From NCBI GenBank assembly GCA_016302195.1, contig JAEDOA010000016.1:1-18931 (forward strand): DNA of 18,931 nt, written 5' to 3'. This document shows, one piece after another, positions 1 to 7,890 of this stretch (position 1 is its first letter; each line of letters begins with the position of its first letter). The translations under genes were made by a program, and so were the position numbers. Source of the stretch: Erysipelotrichaceae bacterium (GTDB taxonomy: Bacteria > Bacillota_I > Bacilli_A > Erysipelotrichales > Erysipelotrichaceae). Under the pieces are notes generated by a model. It had not been told where the DNA came from, did no database searches, and saw only the letters and a list, made by a program, of their open reading frames with translations.

Positions 1-431
1 AACAACAATTTGAAAATATATTGAGTCCATTTATAATAACTAGGATCACAGGTAGAAATAACTCTATCCCAATCATAAGAGAAACCAATATTCTTTAATT
101 GTTGAGTAAATGTCTCAATATTCTTTTTTGTAAATCCTTCAGGATGATTACCTGTGCTTATCGCATATTGTTCTGCAGGCAAACCAAAGGAATCGTATCC
201 GATAGGGTGAAGAACATTATATCCTTCCATTCTCTTTTTTCTAGCAATGATATCGGTTGCTGTATATCCTTCTGGATGGCCCACATGAAGTCCTTGGCCA
301 CTTGGATATGGAAACATGTCCAAAACATAATATTTAGGTTTTGAAAAATCATATGCATCTGTCTTGAATATCTTATTATCCTGCCAATACTTACGCCACT
401 TTTTTTCAATCAATTCATGGTTATAACTCAT
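1..431 (-). CDS. leuS: Leucyl-tRNA synthetase, N-terminal part (cut by window edge)
   Basis: This is the first 143 codons of leucyl-tRNA synthetase, the cytoplasmic enzyme that charges tRNA-Leu with leucine; the rest lies left of the window. The protein begins MSYNHELIEKKWRKYWQ and carries the class I ATP-binding HIGH-type motif as HVGH (residues 49-52) within PYPSGQGLHVGHPEGYTATD, followed by GYDSFGLPAEQYA, both typical of bacterial LeuRS. The ATG at 429-431 has a strong GGGAGGG ribosome binding site just upstream. The gene sits behind a T-box leader with its own promoter, so it should be induced when uncharged tRNA-Leu accumulates. Identity is secure; only the gene's extent is unknown. Confidence 0.96.
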   Translation of the reverse strand, partial: MSYNHELIEKKWRKYWQDNKIFKTDAYDFSKPKYYVLDMFPYPSGQGLHVGHPEGYTATDIIARKKRMEGYNVLHPIGYDSFGLPAEQYAISTGNHPEGFTKKNIETFTQQLKNIGFSYDWDRVISTCDPSYYKWTQYIFKLL

Positions 432-651
432 AATATCCCTCCCAAAAATAAAAGGCGGCATCTCTAAGGACCCAAAATTGGGCGGTACCACCTTAGTTGA
501 CAATTTGTCCACTTGAAAAACCTTAATGCGGTTAAGACATCAGCTCACAAAGCGAGTTCAGTTACTGCAGTATCAGTTTTCATCAACCACTGACTTTCTA
601 AAAGCTAACAGGTCACCTACTATTTTTGATCATAGCCAATATATCTATTTC
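432..651 (-). promoter_or_regulatory. T-box leader (tRNA-Leu sensing) of leuS
   Basis: A tRNA-binding transcription attenuator. The T-box core AAGGTGGTACCGC lies at 482-494 on the minus strand; its TGGT bulge would pair with a tRNA ending ACCA, which fits the A discriminator of tRNA-Leu. Upstream, Stem I shows the AGTA and GAA strands of the specifier-loop S-turn, and directly after GAA comes CTC (554-556), a leucine codon, as specifier. The distal part carries AGAAAG and a GGTTGATGAAAA-like apical loop, so this is a full-length Stem I. The competing terminator pairs GGTGGTA (486-492) with TGCCGCC (454-460), followed by a TTTTATTTTT run. The pairings were drawn by eye. Confidence 0.9.
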
Positions 652-657
652 CTTAAT

Positions 658-687
658 AATATAGCACAAATATTTTATTATTTGCAA
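658..687 (-). promoter_or_regulatory. Promoter of the leuS leader
   Basis: On the minus strand there is a -35 box TTGCAA (682-687), an 18-base spacer and a -10 box TATATT (658-663) preceded by TGC, which gives an extended -10 (TGCTATATT). Transcription would begin near 651 and give a leader of about 220 bases, a normal T-box length. Assigned from consensus match and position. Confidence 0.6.
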
Positions 688-710
688 TGACATAAATCAA
701 ATGTATTTAC

Positions 711-1238
711 TTATAAATGCTTACTGATAATTTTTAGTAATTGACTTGCTACTTCTGAAGCAGGCTGGATGCAACCATTATCAAGCCAGTATTTACTAAT
801 ATGAAGACATCCTGCCGTAATAAAGATGCTTTCATAGATATTTTGAATAGCCATTAGATTATTATTCATATATTTTGAAACACATTTTACATAATCAACT
901 TCAAAATCAGGATAATTTCCACTAAATAAAACCTTAAACAAAAATGCATTATCTTTTATATAATTAAGACAACCTACACATACCTGATACTCATTTTCTG
1001 TTGAAATAATTGATTCAATGTACTTCTCAAAATGGCTAATCTCTTCATCTTTTATTGAATTCAACATATCATCAATCGATTTGTAATGAAGATAAAAAGT
1101 TGAGCGGTTGATTTGGGCTTTATTGCAGATCATTCTAACATTCAACTCTGTAATTGGTTTTTCTGCCAAATACTCAAATAAGCTTTTCTTAAGAAGCAAT
1201 TTCGTCATTCTAACCTTTTTGTTTTGCGGGTTTGTCAT
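711..1238 (-). CDS. TetR-family transcriptional regulator
   Basis: A 175-residue TetR/AcrR-type DNA-binding protein. The helix-turn-helix lies at about residues 30-60 (ITELNVRMICNKAQINR then STFYLHYKSIDDML), with the STFYLHY recognition-helix signature of the family. The C-terminal half is a small all-helical ligand or dimer domain; its FLFKVLFSGN and ISKYWLDNGC stretches resemble the TetR_C_8-type group seen near transporters. Residues 1-12 are rich in lysine and arginine. The ATG at 1236-1238 has a GGGAGG site 8 bases upstream. The gene lies directly downstream of the two ABC exporter genes on the same strand but beyond a strong terminator, so it probably has its own promoter and is likely the repressor of that exporter. 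The ligand is unknown. Confidence 0.88.
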   Translation of the reverse strand: MTNPQNKKVRMTKLLLKKSLFEYLAEKPITELNVRMICNKAQINRSTFYLHYKSIDDMLNSIKDEEISHFEKYIESIISTENEYQVCVGCLNYIKDNAFLFKVLFSGNYPDFEVDYVKCVSKYMNNNLMAIQNIYESIFITAGCLHISKYWLDNGCIQPASEVASQLLKIISKHL

Positions 1239-1268
1239 TACAATTCCTCCCTTCTATAATAGACACAA

Positions 1269-1310
1269 TGTTAATAATGGCTGTGTTGTCAATAATGGCT
1301 ATAACATGTT
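1269..1310 (-). promoter_or_regulatory. Repeat-rich control region upstream of tetR
   Basis: In front of tetR the minus strand holds two 14-base direct repeats AGCCATTATTRACA (1287-1300 and 1269-1282) at an 18-base period, the first ending in a TTGACA -35-like hexamer. Just upstream is the palindrome AACATGTT (1303-1310), centred 68 bases from the tetR start. No -10 box at 16-18 bases from TTGACA is convincing, so the promoter itself is not resolved. The repeats are plausible operator or autoregulation sites; this is inference. Confidence 0.4.
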
Positions 1311-1363
1311 TAATGCTAGAAAAAATATAATCAGGAAAGCTTAAACGAGAACTGGTAAAAAAT

Positions 1364-1400
1364 AAAGCTTATGACGGTGATAATCATAAGCTTTTTTCAT
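1364..1400 (-). terminator. Strong hairpin terminator after the ABC exporter operon
   Basis: An 11-bp perfect inverted repeat (AAAGCTTATGA at 1364-1374 with TCATAAGCTTT at 1384-1394) and a 9-base loop lie between the second exporter gene and tetR. On the minus strand the stem is followed by a TTTATTTTTT tract. The plus strand also ends in a T run, so it could work in both directions. Confidence 0.85.
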
Positions 1401-1444
1401 AATTATATTTCAAGAAATACTGTATTATAAATGCAGTCATGCGA

Positions 1445-3325
1445 TTAATCCAACTCTGCAGCACCAGTATACAACTGATAATATCTGCCTTTTTGTTTTA
1501 ATAAATCGTCATGGTCTCCTCTTTCAATAATCTGACCATGTTCTAGTACGATTATCGCATTAGAATTTCTTACAGTAGATAATCTATGAGCAATGACGAA
1601 GACAGTTCTACCTTTCATCAATCTATCCATGCCTTTTTCGATTAGTTTTTCAGTATGAGTATCAATTGAGCTGGTAGCCTCATCTAGAATTAGTACTGGT
1701 GGATCACTTACTGCTGCTCTTGCGATATTAAGCAACTGTCTTTGTCCTTGAGACAGGTTAGAGCCGTTAGCAGTTAACATAGTGTTGTAGCCTTCTGGTA
1801 GTCTACTAATGAAACTATCGGCATTTGCTAACTTAGCAGCTTCGATACATTGCTGATCGGTAGCATTTAGATTTCCATACCTGATATTATCTAATACTGT
1901 TCCAGTGAATAGATTTGTATCTTGTAGTACTACTCCTAAAGAGCCGCGTAATGAAGATTTTTTAATGTCCTTGACATTAATTCCATCATAAGTTATTGAA
2001 CCACTATCCACATCATAGAAACGGTTTATTAGGTTTGTTACAGTTGTCTTTCCAGCACCTGTGCTTCCAACAAAGGCAATTTTTTGTCCTGGTTTGGCAT
2101 ATAAACTGACATTCTTTAATACTGGATGGCCCTTCTCGTAACTGAAAGTAACATCATTTAACCTGATATCACCTTTTAGTTCAGTAATAGAATCATCGCT
2201 AGGATTATACCAGCCAAATAAACCTGTCCTATTAGCTGTTCTAGTAAGATTTCCTAATTGATCTTTTTCAACGTTTACAAGTTCAATTACGCCTTCATCA
2301 ACCTCATCTTCGCTATCAATTAGGTTAAAGGCTCTTTCTGCTCCAGCAATTGCGGTCATCATCGCATTGAACTGTGAAGATAAATTACTGATTGGACCTG
2401 AAATTTGTCTAGTATATAGTAAAAATGAAGCAAGGGCACCAATGGTTATACTTCCCTCTATTGCCATTTTAGATCCCACTATTGAAATAATGGCATAAGT
2501 AAAGAAGGATAGATTGTTATTTATTGGCATCAGCATTCCAGCAAATGTGTTAGTCCATACTGCCACTGAGAACATCTTTTCATTGTACTTAACAAATTCC
2601 TCACGACATTGTTTTTCGTGTTGGAAAACCTTTACTTCCTTTAATCCCTGGAATATTTCCTCACTATATCCATTGATATCACTTACGGTTTTCTGTACTT
2701 CCAAAAAATATTTTCTACCATACTTACCCAATAAAATTGAGATAACACAAATGATTACCAATGAAACAATCGCAATCGCAGCTAGCTTAAGATTTTGATT
2801 TAACATCATAACCACTACGCCAATAATGCTGATAGCAGTTGAAACAACCTGTGGGAATGTTTCTGCAACTAGTGGTCTAATAGAATCAATATCATTGGTG
2901 TAATAGTTCATTAATTCACCATGAGTATGGCCATCATAGAAACTAACCGACATGTTTTGCATTTTGTTAAATAGTTTAGTTCTTATATCATCCAGCATTC
3001 CAGTTGATAATAAGCTCATCAATTTACGCCACAAATAACTGGCAATGGTTCCTGATAAATATATTAAGGCAAGAATTACAAGCATTTTGGCAAAATTGCT
3101 CAAGTCAACATTTTCCATTCCAATAAATGGCACTACATACTCATCTATTACTGGAGTAATGAAATAAGAAGAAGCAACATTGGTTAAAGCAGCAATAACA
3201 ATGCAAAGCAGTATAATAACCGTTTTTATCTTGTACTTAAACATAAAGGAGAAGATTCTTTTAATTGTTGCCGGCATGTTATTTACCTTTGATGTTCTTA
3301 ATTGGCGAAATTTCTTTTCACTCAT
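1445..3325 (-). CDS. ABC exporter half-transporter, subunit with canonical ATPase site residues
   Basis: A 626-residue type IV ABC exporter subunit (six-helix membrane domain at about residues 25-330, then a nucleotide-binding domain). It has a canonical Walker A GSTGAGKTT (about 420-428), Walker B VLILDEATSS with the catalytic Glu, and an intact H-loop IAHRLST, but a non-consensus signature LSQGQ. It pairs with the upstream subunit, whose defects are complementary, so together they form one consensus and one degenerate ATP site, as in LmrCD/BmrCD/TM287-288-type drug exporters. A linker of about 40 residues enlarges the junction before the ATPase. The first possible start is a GTG at 3334, only 3 bases from the AAAGGAG site; the ATG at 3325, one base past the preceding stop, is a better choice. 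Substrate unknown. Confidence 0.9.
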   Translation of the reverse strand: MSEKKFRQLRTSKVNNMPATIKRIFSFMFKYKIKTVIILLCIVIAALTNVASSYFITPVIDEYVVPFIGMENVDLSNFAKMLVILALIYLSGTIASYLWRKLMSLLSTGMLDDIRTKLFNKMQNMSVSFYDGHTHGELMNYYTNDIDSIRPLVAETFPQVVSTAISIIGVVVMMLNQNLKLAAIAIVSLVIICVISILLGKYGRKYFLEVQKTVSDINGYSEEIFQGLKEVKVFQHEKQCREEFVKYNEKMFSVAVWTNTFAGMLMPINNNLSFFTYAIISIVGSKMAIEGSITIGALASFLLYTRQISGPISNLSSQFNAMMTAIAGAERAFNLIDSEDEVDEGVIELVNVEKDQLGNLTRTANRTGLFGWYNPSDDSITELKGDIRLNDVTFSYEKGHPVLKNVSLYAKPGQKIAFVGSTGAGKTTVTNLINRFYDVDSGSITYDGINVKDIKKSSLRGSLGVVLQDTNLFTGTVLDNIRYGNLNATDQQCIEAAKLANADSFISRLPEGYNTMLTANGSNLSQGQRQLLNIARAAVSDPPVLILDEATSSIDTHTEKLIEKGMDRLMKGRTVFVIAHRLSTVRNSNAIIVLEHGQIIERGDHDDLLKQKGRYYQLYTGAAELD

Positions 3326-3326
3326 C

Positions 3327-5066
3327 TTACTCACTTACTCCTTTCTGTTGGGTATAGAATAAATCTGCATAAACTTCATTTCTTGCTAGTAATTCTTCAT
3401 GGTTACCGATATCCATGATTTTACCATCATTCATTACAACTATCTTGTCAGCATCCATAATTGATGTAATTCTTTGAGCAATTATAATAGTTGTCATATC
3501 AGCAAGTTTTTCCTTTAATGCTGTTCTTATTCTTCTATCAGTATCAGTATCAACTGCACTTGTTGAATCATCCAAAATAATGATTTTTGGCTTTTTCAAT
3601 AATGCTCTAGCAATACAAAGACGTTGTTTTTGACCGCCTGATACATTTACACCGCCTTGACCTAAGTATTGATTATATCCATCAGGTAATTTTCTAATGA
3701 AATCGTCAGCTTGAGCGCATTTTGCCGCTTCGACAACTTCTTCAAAAGATGCATTGGGATTTCCCCAACGTAAATTTTCTAAAATTGTTCCTGAGAATAA
3801 GACATTCTTTTGTAATACCATCGCAACTGCATCACGCAAGTGTTTAAGAGTATACTCTTTGACATTGTGATTGGCTACCTTCACCTCGCCTACTGTTGCA
3901 TCATACAAACGATCGATTAACTGAACTAATGTTGTCTTGCTTGAACCAGTTGAACCTATGATTCCAATAGTCTGACCTGACTCAATTTTAAGATTAATAT
4001 CACTTAATGCCATTTTGCTAGCTTTTGAGTTATAGGCAAAAGAAACATTACAAAATTCAATTTCGCCATTTTCTACTAATAAATCTTGATTTGCCTGCTC
4101 ATCAGTAATATCAATTTTTTCATTTAATACTTCATTTACTCTATCAACAGATGCTTGAGCAAAAAGAACCTGCATCATAATATTTGATAAAGCCATTAAT
4201 GAGAATAAAATCATTTTCAAATATGAAAGATAACTCATAAATTCCCCAACAAGCAAATCGTTTGTGATAATCATATTTCCACCTAACCAGCAAATTGCTA
4301 TCATGCAGCTGTATGTTACCAGGTTAAAGAAAGGCATATCTAATAATACAATATTCTCTGCTCTTCTTTGGAAATCTCTTACATTCTCACTTGTAGCTTT
4401 AAATTTTAACTTTTCATAGTTTTCTCTAACAAAAGTTTTTACAACTCTAACCGCAATGAAGTTTTCTTCTAACTTTGCATTCATATCATCGAATTTACTC
4501 ATCAATACTCTAAAGCGAGGATGAGCTATGTTCATAATCAAAAACAAGCCTAAAGCTAGAAAAGGAATCGCTATCCAAAAGACAAGTGAAAGACGATGAT
4601 TGATGTTATAAATCATAATAGCACAAAACAATAACTGAAATGGTGCTCTAAAAAACTGACGAACTAATGCTACATAAGCCATTCGCAATTCTCTCATATC
4701 TTTGGTAATTCTAGTAACTAGAGAAGGAACTTCAAACCTCTCGATATTTCTAAATGAATATGAACTAATTTTATCGAACATAGCCAAACGCAGATTCTTA
4801 ACAAATCCAGTAGAGGCAATAGCACTTGTTCTTCCAGCTACTGCACCGCATATCATAGCTAATGTACTTAATCCAATCATTATTAATCCCATATTAATAA
4901 CATAATTTATATTTGCTCCATCAGCTCCCTTTATTCCAATATCGATTATTTTTGACATTACATATGGAATCAAAACATCAAATATACATTCTATTACTGT
5001 TAATATAGGAGTAATGATTGTTTCTTTTTTATACTTACCAGTAAATCTGAAAATTAAACTAAGCAT
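3327..5066 (-). CDS. ABC exporter half-transporter, subunit with degenerate ATPase site
   Basis: A 579-residue ABC exporter subunit: membrane domain at residues 1-310, ATPase at about 335-579. Walker A reads GSTGSSKTT (Ser for the last Gly), Walker B ends LDDSTSAVD with Asp in place of the catalytic Glu (about residue 500), and the switch His is Gln (IAQRITS, about 531), while the signature VSGGQ is consensus. This is the expected partner for the downstream subunit. A GTG at 5096 would extend the protein by ten residues, but the ATG at 5066 has AGAAGGGAG at ideal spacing and is chosen. It is the first gene of a two-gene operon, with a promoter and palindrome just upstream. The likely role is export of drugs or lipophilic compounds under the nearby TetR regulator. 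Confidence 0.9.
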   Translation of the reverse strand: MLSLIFRFTGKYKKETIITPILTVIECIFDVLIPYVMSKIIDIGIKGADGANINYVINMGLIMIGLSTLAMICGAVAGRTSAIASTGFVKNLRLAMFDKISSYSFRNIERFEVPSLVTRITKDMRELRMAYVALVRQFFRAPFQLLFCAIMIYNINHRLSLVFWIAIPFLALGLFLIMNIAHPRFRVLMSKFDDMNAKLEENFIAVRVVKTFVRENYEKLKFKATSENVRDFQRRAENIVLLDMPFFNLVTYSCMIAICWLGGNMIITNDLLVGEFMSYLSYLKMILFSLMALSNIMMQVLFAQASVDRVNEVLNEKIDITDEQANQDLLVENGEIEFCNVSFAYNSKASKMALSDINLKIESGQTIGIIGSTGSSKTTLVQLIDRLYDATVGEVKVANHNVKEYTLKHLRDAVAMVLQKNVLFSGTILENLRWGNPNASFEEVVEAAKCAQADDFIRKLPDGYNQYLGQGGVNVSGGQKQRLCIARALLKKPKIIILDDSTSAVDTDTDRRIRTALKEKLADMTTIIIAQRITSIMDADKIVVMNDGKIMDIGNHEELLARNEVYADLFYTQQKGVSE

Positions 5067-5103
5067 CTTTACTCTCCCTTCTATTTTGATTGACACAATC
5101 TTT

Positions 5104-5144
5104 ATTGTACTACCAAAACCAGCTCAAATCAATTAACTAGTTAA
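5104..5144 (-). promoter_or_regulatory. Promoter and candidate TetR operator of the ABC exporter operon
   Basis: The minus strand has a -35 box TTGATT (5127-5132), a 17-base spacer and a -10 box TACAAT (5104-5109). Touching the -35 is the perfect 12-bp palindrome TTAACTAGTTAA (5133-5144), centred about 72 bases before the ATG. Its AAC-NN-GTT core also occurs upstream of tetR at nearly the same distance, which suggests it is the regulator's operator. Confidence 0.6.
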
Positions 5145-5171
5145 CTATTTTTTTAATTAATAGGAAAACCT

Positions 5172-5212
5172 CTCAATAAAAAAGACAAGTAGAATAGCCT
5201 TCCACTTGTCTT
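5172..5212 (-). terminator. Terminator for the leftward DUF45 operon
   Basis: AAGACAAGT at 5182-5190 pairs with ACTTGTCTT at 5204-5212, with three further pairs inside a mismatch. On the minus strand the stem runs straight into TTTTTTATT. It lies 190 bases past the DUF45 stop and 116 bases before the exporter start. Confidence 0.8.
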
Positions 5213-5242
5213 GTTAAAGATAATTCTAGTTATTTTGACTTG

Positions 5243-5341
5243 TCAGAAAAAATCTACTCTAACATACTTCTGATAGGTATGTTCTGTTTTCTGCCCAACA
5301 AAGTTTTCATCTATATCAAATAGGCGTTCTTCATCTACAAA
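5243..5341 (-). pseudogene. Possible short coding remnant without a start codon
   Basis: In the gap between the exporter promoter and the DUF45 gene, one minus-strand frame stays open for 32 codons between two stops and reads like real protein (FVDEERLFDIDENFVGQK, continuing to a YVRVDFF end and TGA). It has no ATG, GTG or TTG in frame and no ribosome binding site, so it is either chance or the tail of a decayed gene. It was not recognised as any family. Adjacent to it are an AAAACTA/TAGTTTT hairpin (5351-5376) whose T run faces rightward and an AACATAC/GTATGTT hairpin (5261-5283). Nothing else was seen in this gap. Confidence 0.25.
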
Positions 5342-5350
5342 TTATGTCAT

Positions 5351-5379
5351 AAAACTACAAACATTTTTATAGTTTTTTT
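5351..5379 (+). terminator. Weak rightward terminator-like hairpin of unknown target
   Basis: AAAACTA (5351-5357) pairs with TAGTTTT (5370-5376), and three more T follow on the plus strand. No rightward gene leads into it, so it may be chance in AT-rich DNA or the end of an unseen short transcript. Confidence 0.3.
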
Positions 5380-5401
5380 AAAAAAAACAAAGACTAAATT
5401 A

Positions 5402-6040
5402 TTATTTTTTAATCTGATATTCTTTCAATTTTTTATTCAAATCGTCATATCTTGGACAATATTTATAAAGTTGCTGGTAAAACTGTTTTTGATGATTTTG
5501 AAATTTAAAGTGAGTATATTCATGACAGATAATGGCATCAATTAGTTCAACTGGCAAACATATCGCATATAAATTTAGGATAACTAGATTCTTTTTGGGA
5601 TAACAACAACCCCATTTTCCTTTATAAAACTTGTAATCATCATAAAAGGAAAAATGATGTTTCTGCTTTATACTTTGAACAATTTCATCAAGTTTATTAT
5701 ATAGAAAATAATAATAGACTTTCTTTTGTTGTTGCTTGCTTGTAGCATTTACAATAACAGTATCTTGATAAACATCTATACAATTTTTAGCAGAGTTTTT
5801 TAAAATCAAAGTATACTCTTTATCCAAAATTGTAATAGTATTTCCATCTATCATTTCTAGCGAAATAGCCTTTCGCGGCTTGTTGATCCTATTATTTATC
5901 CAAGTTTTATGACGGGAAACAAAACTATCAATCTCTTGTTCAGTTAACCAATAGGGAGCATATACTACCGCTTTATCATTTTCGATTTTCAGCTGCATTT
6001 TGTTGTTATTACAACGTACTATTGAATAATTATTGGGCAT
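5402..6040 (-). CDS. YgjP/DUF45-family zinc metallopeptidase
   Basis: A 212-residue protein of the YgjP-like (DUF45) family. The zinc site HEYTH lies at about residues 173-177, with a third ligand in the NHQKQFY segment that follows, giving the HExxH...H arrangement. The preceding WGCCYPKKNLVILNLYAICLP block matches the family's conserved WG-C-x(n)-L-NW-like stretch. There is no signal peptide, so it is cytoplasmic. The start overlaps the ABC-F stop by 11 bases, which argues for translational coupling, and the ribosome binding site is weak (GGGAAAAGT). No specific substrate is established for the family. In other bacteria these genes often sit beside restriction or repair genes, but not here. 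Confidence 0.85.
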   Translation of the reverse strand: MPNNYSIVRCNNNKMQLKIENDKAVVYAPYWLTEQEIDSFVSRHKTWINNRINKPRKAISLEMIDGNTITILDKEYTLILKNSAKNCIDVYQDTVIVNATSKQQQKKVYYYFLYNKLDEIVQSIKQKHHFSFYDDYKFYKGKWGCCYPKKNLVILNLYAICLPVELIDAIICHEYTHFKFQNHQKQFYQQLYKYCPRYDDLNKKLKEYQIKK

Positions 6041-7880
6041 ACTTTTCCCACTGCTCCATTAAATGGTTTACCTCATTTACCATATCATCTATTTGCTCAT
6101 TCAATTGATTCATTTTTTGATAATCATGATAGTATTGCTCATCATAACGTAAATCGCGCAACTGTTGAAGTTTTTCCTCAGCTTTTTGAATTTGTTTTTC
6201 TAGCGCTTCAGCCTTTTTTTTGTTTTCTCTTTCGGTTTTCGAATCAATTTTGTCATTTATAACAGCTTTTGTTTCTTTAATCTCTACATCATTGGCCTGC
6301 TTTTGTTTTTCTGAAAATTCCTGATAGTTTAATTGATAGAATTTTGTCTTGTCGCCATCAACATATAATACTTTATTTGCTATCTGCTTAATAAAATATC
6401 TATCATGAGAAACAAATATTACAGTGCCATCATAATTCATCAGGGCTTGCTCTAAAGCTTCTTTTCCTTTAATATCTAAATGATTTGTTGGTTCATCAAG
6501 TATTAATAAATTAGCCTTTGAAAGCATTATTTTGCATAAAGAAAGCCTAACTTTTTCGCCTCCACTTAACACATTACAACTTTTAAAAACATCATCGGCG
6601 CTAAATAAAAAGTTTCCCAGTATTTTTCGAATTTGACTGTGATCATATTGAGGATACATATCCCATAATTCATCCAGTACTGTTTTTGTTGAATCAACCT
6701 GAGCTAATGTCTGATCAAAATAGGCAACATCTATTTGATGCCCATACAAAAAATCGCCACTTATAGGACTAATCTGACCCATAATTGTTTTTAAAAATGT
6801 TGATTTTCCTAATCCATTTGGACCTATTACTGCCAAATGATCACCACTTAATACTTGTAAAGAAATGCTACATAAAGGCTTATCATATCCTATTACAAGA
6901 TTATCAACAGTTAAGACTGTATTTCCACCCTTGATGTCTTTCTGAAAATTTAGATTCATTCTTTTTGTGTCTTCTTTTGGCTTTTCAATTCGATCCATTC
7001 TTTCAAGATATTTAATCTTACTTTGCGCAAAAGCGGCCTTGTTTTTCTTATATCTAAACTTCTCAATTAGTTCTTCAAGTCTTTTTATTTCTAGCTGTTG
7101 ATTACGATATGCAATTTCTCTTCGTTTAATGTCCTGCTTTTTTAATTCGACATACTGGCTATAATTGCCAGAATATCTATATAAATGCTTATAATCAAAT
7201 TCATAAACAACTGAAACTATCTTATCCATAAACATACGATCATGAGATACAATTACAATTGCTTTAGGATATTTAACTAGGTATGATTCCAACCATTCTA
7301 TTGTTTGCATATCTAAATGGTTGGTAGGCTCATCTAGTAACAATATATCCGGTTTTTCCAAAAGTAGAGAAATAAAAGCCAAACGCGTTTTTTGTCCACC
7401 AGAAAAACTATCGATTGTTCTATCTAAATCTTCATTTGAAAAACCGAATTTATTAAACAAAATCAATTGCTGCTGATTATAGTTGTAGCCATCATATATT
7501 TCAAACTGCTGCTGTAAAGCGGCATATTGATTAATCAATGCCTCTGAATAATCATTTTCAAGCTGTTTTGCCACACTATCCATTTTATTTTTAATATCAA
7601 TTACATGCTGATATATCTGATCAAAACACTGTCTGACTGTTAGCGATTCATCTTTAAAAGCTTTTTGCGACAGCATAGCTACAGTAGCATGATTATTAAT
7701 TATTAACTGCCCTTCATCAAGGCTTTCCTGTTCTGTTAATATTTTAAGAAGTGTAGTTTTACCACATCCATTTCTTCCTACAATGGCGATTTTTTCAGTG
7801 CCTTTGACTTCAAAATCGACATTTTCAAATAGAGTTTCACCAGAAAACTCTTTTTTTCCATTATTTATTTTTAAAAGCAT
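6030..7880 (-). CDS. ABC-F family ATPase (YdiF/Uup-like ribosome-associated factor)
   Basis: A 616-residue soluble protein with two ABC ATPase domains and no membrane segments. Domain 1 has Walker A GRNGCGKTT (about residue 35), signature FSGGQKTRL, Walker B LLLDEPTNHLD and VSHDR. A lysine-rich helical linker (about 250-305) follows, then domain 2 with GPNGLGKST, LSGGEKVRL, LLILDEPTNHLD and VSHDRYF. The C-terminal 80 residues are a charged coiled coil, as in the YdiF/Uup branch. ABC-F proteins bind the ribosomal E site and act on translation; some protect against antibiotics, but nothing here marks this as a resistance protein. The gene starts 10 bases after the amidase-like gene with GAGGAAAT as ribosome binding site. 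An orthologue of B. subtilis ydiF is plausible because tsa genes and rex are nearby. Confidence 0.9.
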   Translation of the reverse strand: MLLKINNGKKEFSGETLFENVDFEVKGTEKIAIVGRNGCGKTTLLKILTEQESLDEGQLIINNHATVAMLSQKAFKDESLTVRQCFDQIYQHVIDIKNKMDSVAKQLENDYSEALINQYAALQQQFEIYDGYNYNQQQLILFNKFGFSNEDLDRTIDSFSGGQKTRLAFISLLLEKPDILLLDEPTNHLDMQTIEWLESYLVKYPKAIVIVSHDRMFMDKIVSVVYEFDYKHLYRYSGNYSQYVELKKQDIKRREIAYRNQQLEIKRLEELIEKFRYKKNKAAFAQSKIKYLERMDRIEKPKEDTKRMNLNFQKDIKGGNTVLTVDNLVIGYDKPLCSISLQVLSGDHLAVIGPNGLGKSTFLKTIMGQISPISGDFLYGHQIDVAYFDQTLAQVDSTKTVLDELWDMYPQYDHSQIRKILGNFLFSADDVFKSCNVLSGGEKVRLSLCKIMLSKANLLILDEPTNHLDIKGKEALEQALMNYDGTVIFVSHDRYFIKQIANKVLYVDGDKTKFYQLNYQEFSEKQKQANDVEIKETKAVINDKIDSKTERENKKKAEALEKQIQKAEEKLQQLRDLRYDEQYYHDYQKMNQLNEQIDDMVNEVNHLMEQWEKYAQ

Positions 7881-7890
7881 ATTTCCTCTT

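Noticed and set aside
158..409. 83-codon minus-strand frame beginning MKKSG
   Set aside because: It is a shifted frame within the N-terminal leuS coding region.
1108..1344. 78-codon plus-strand frame across the start of tetR
   Set aside because: Antisense to the clear TetR gene and its control region; no ribosome binding site or family resemblance.
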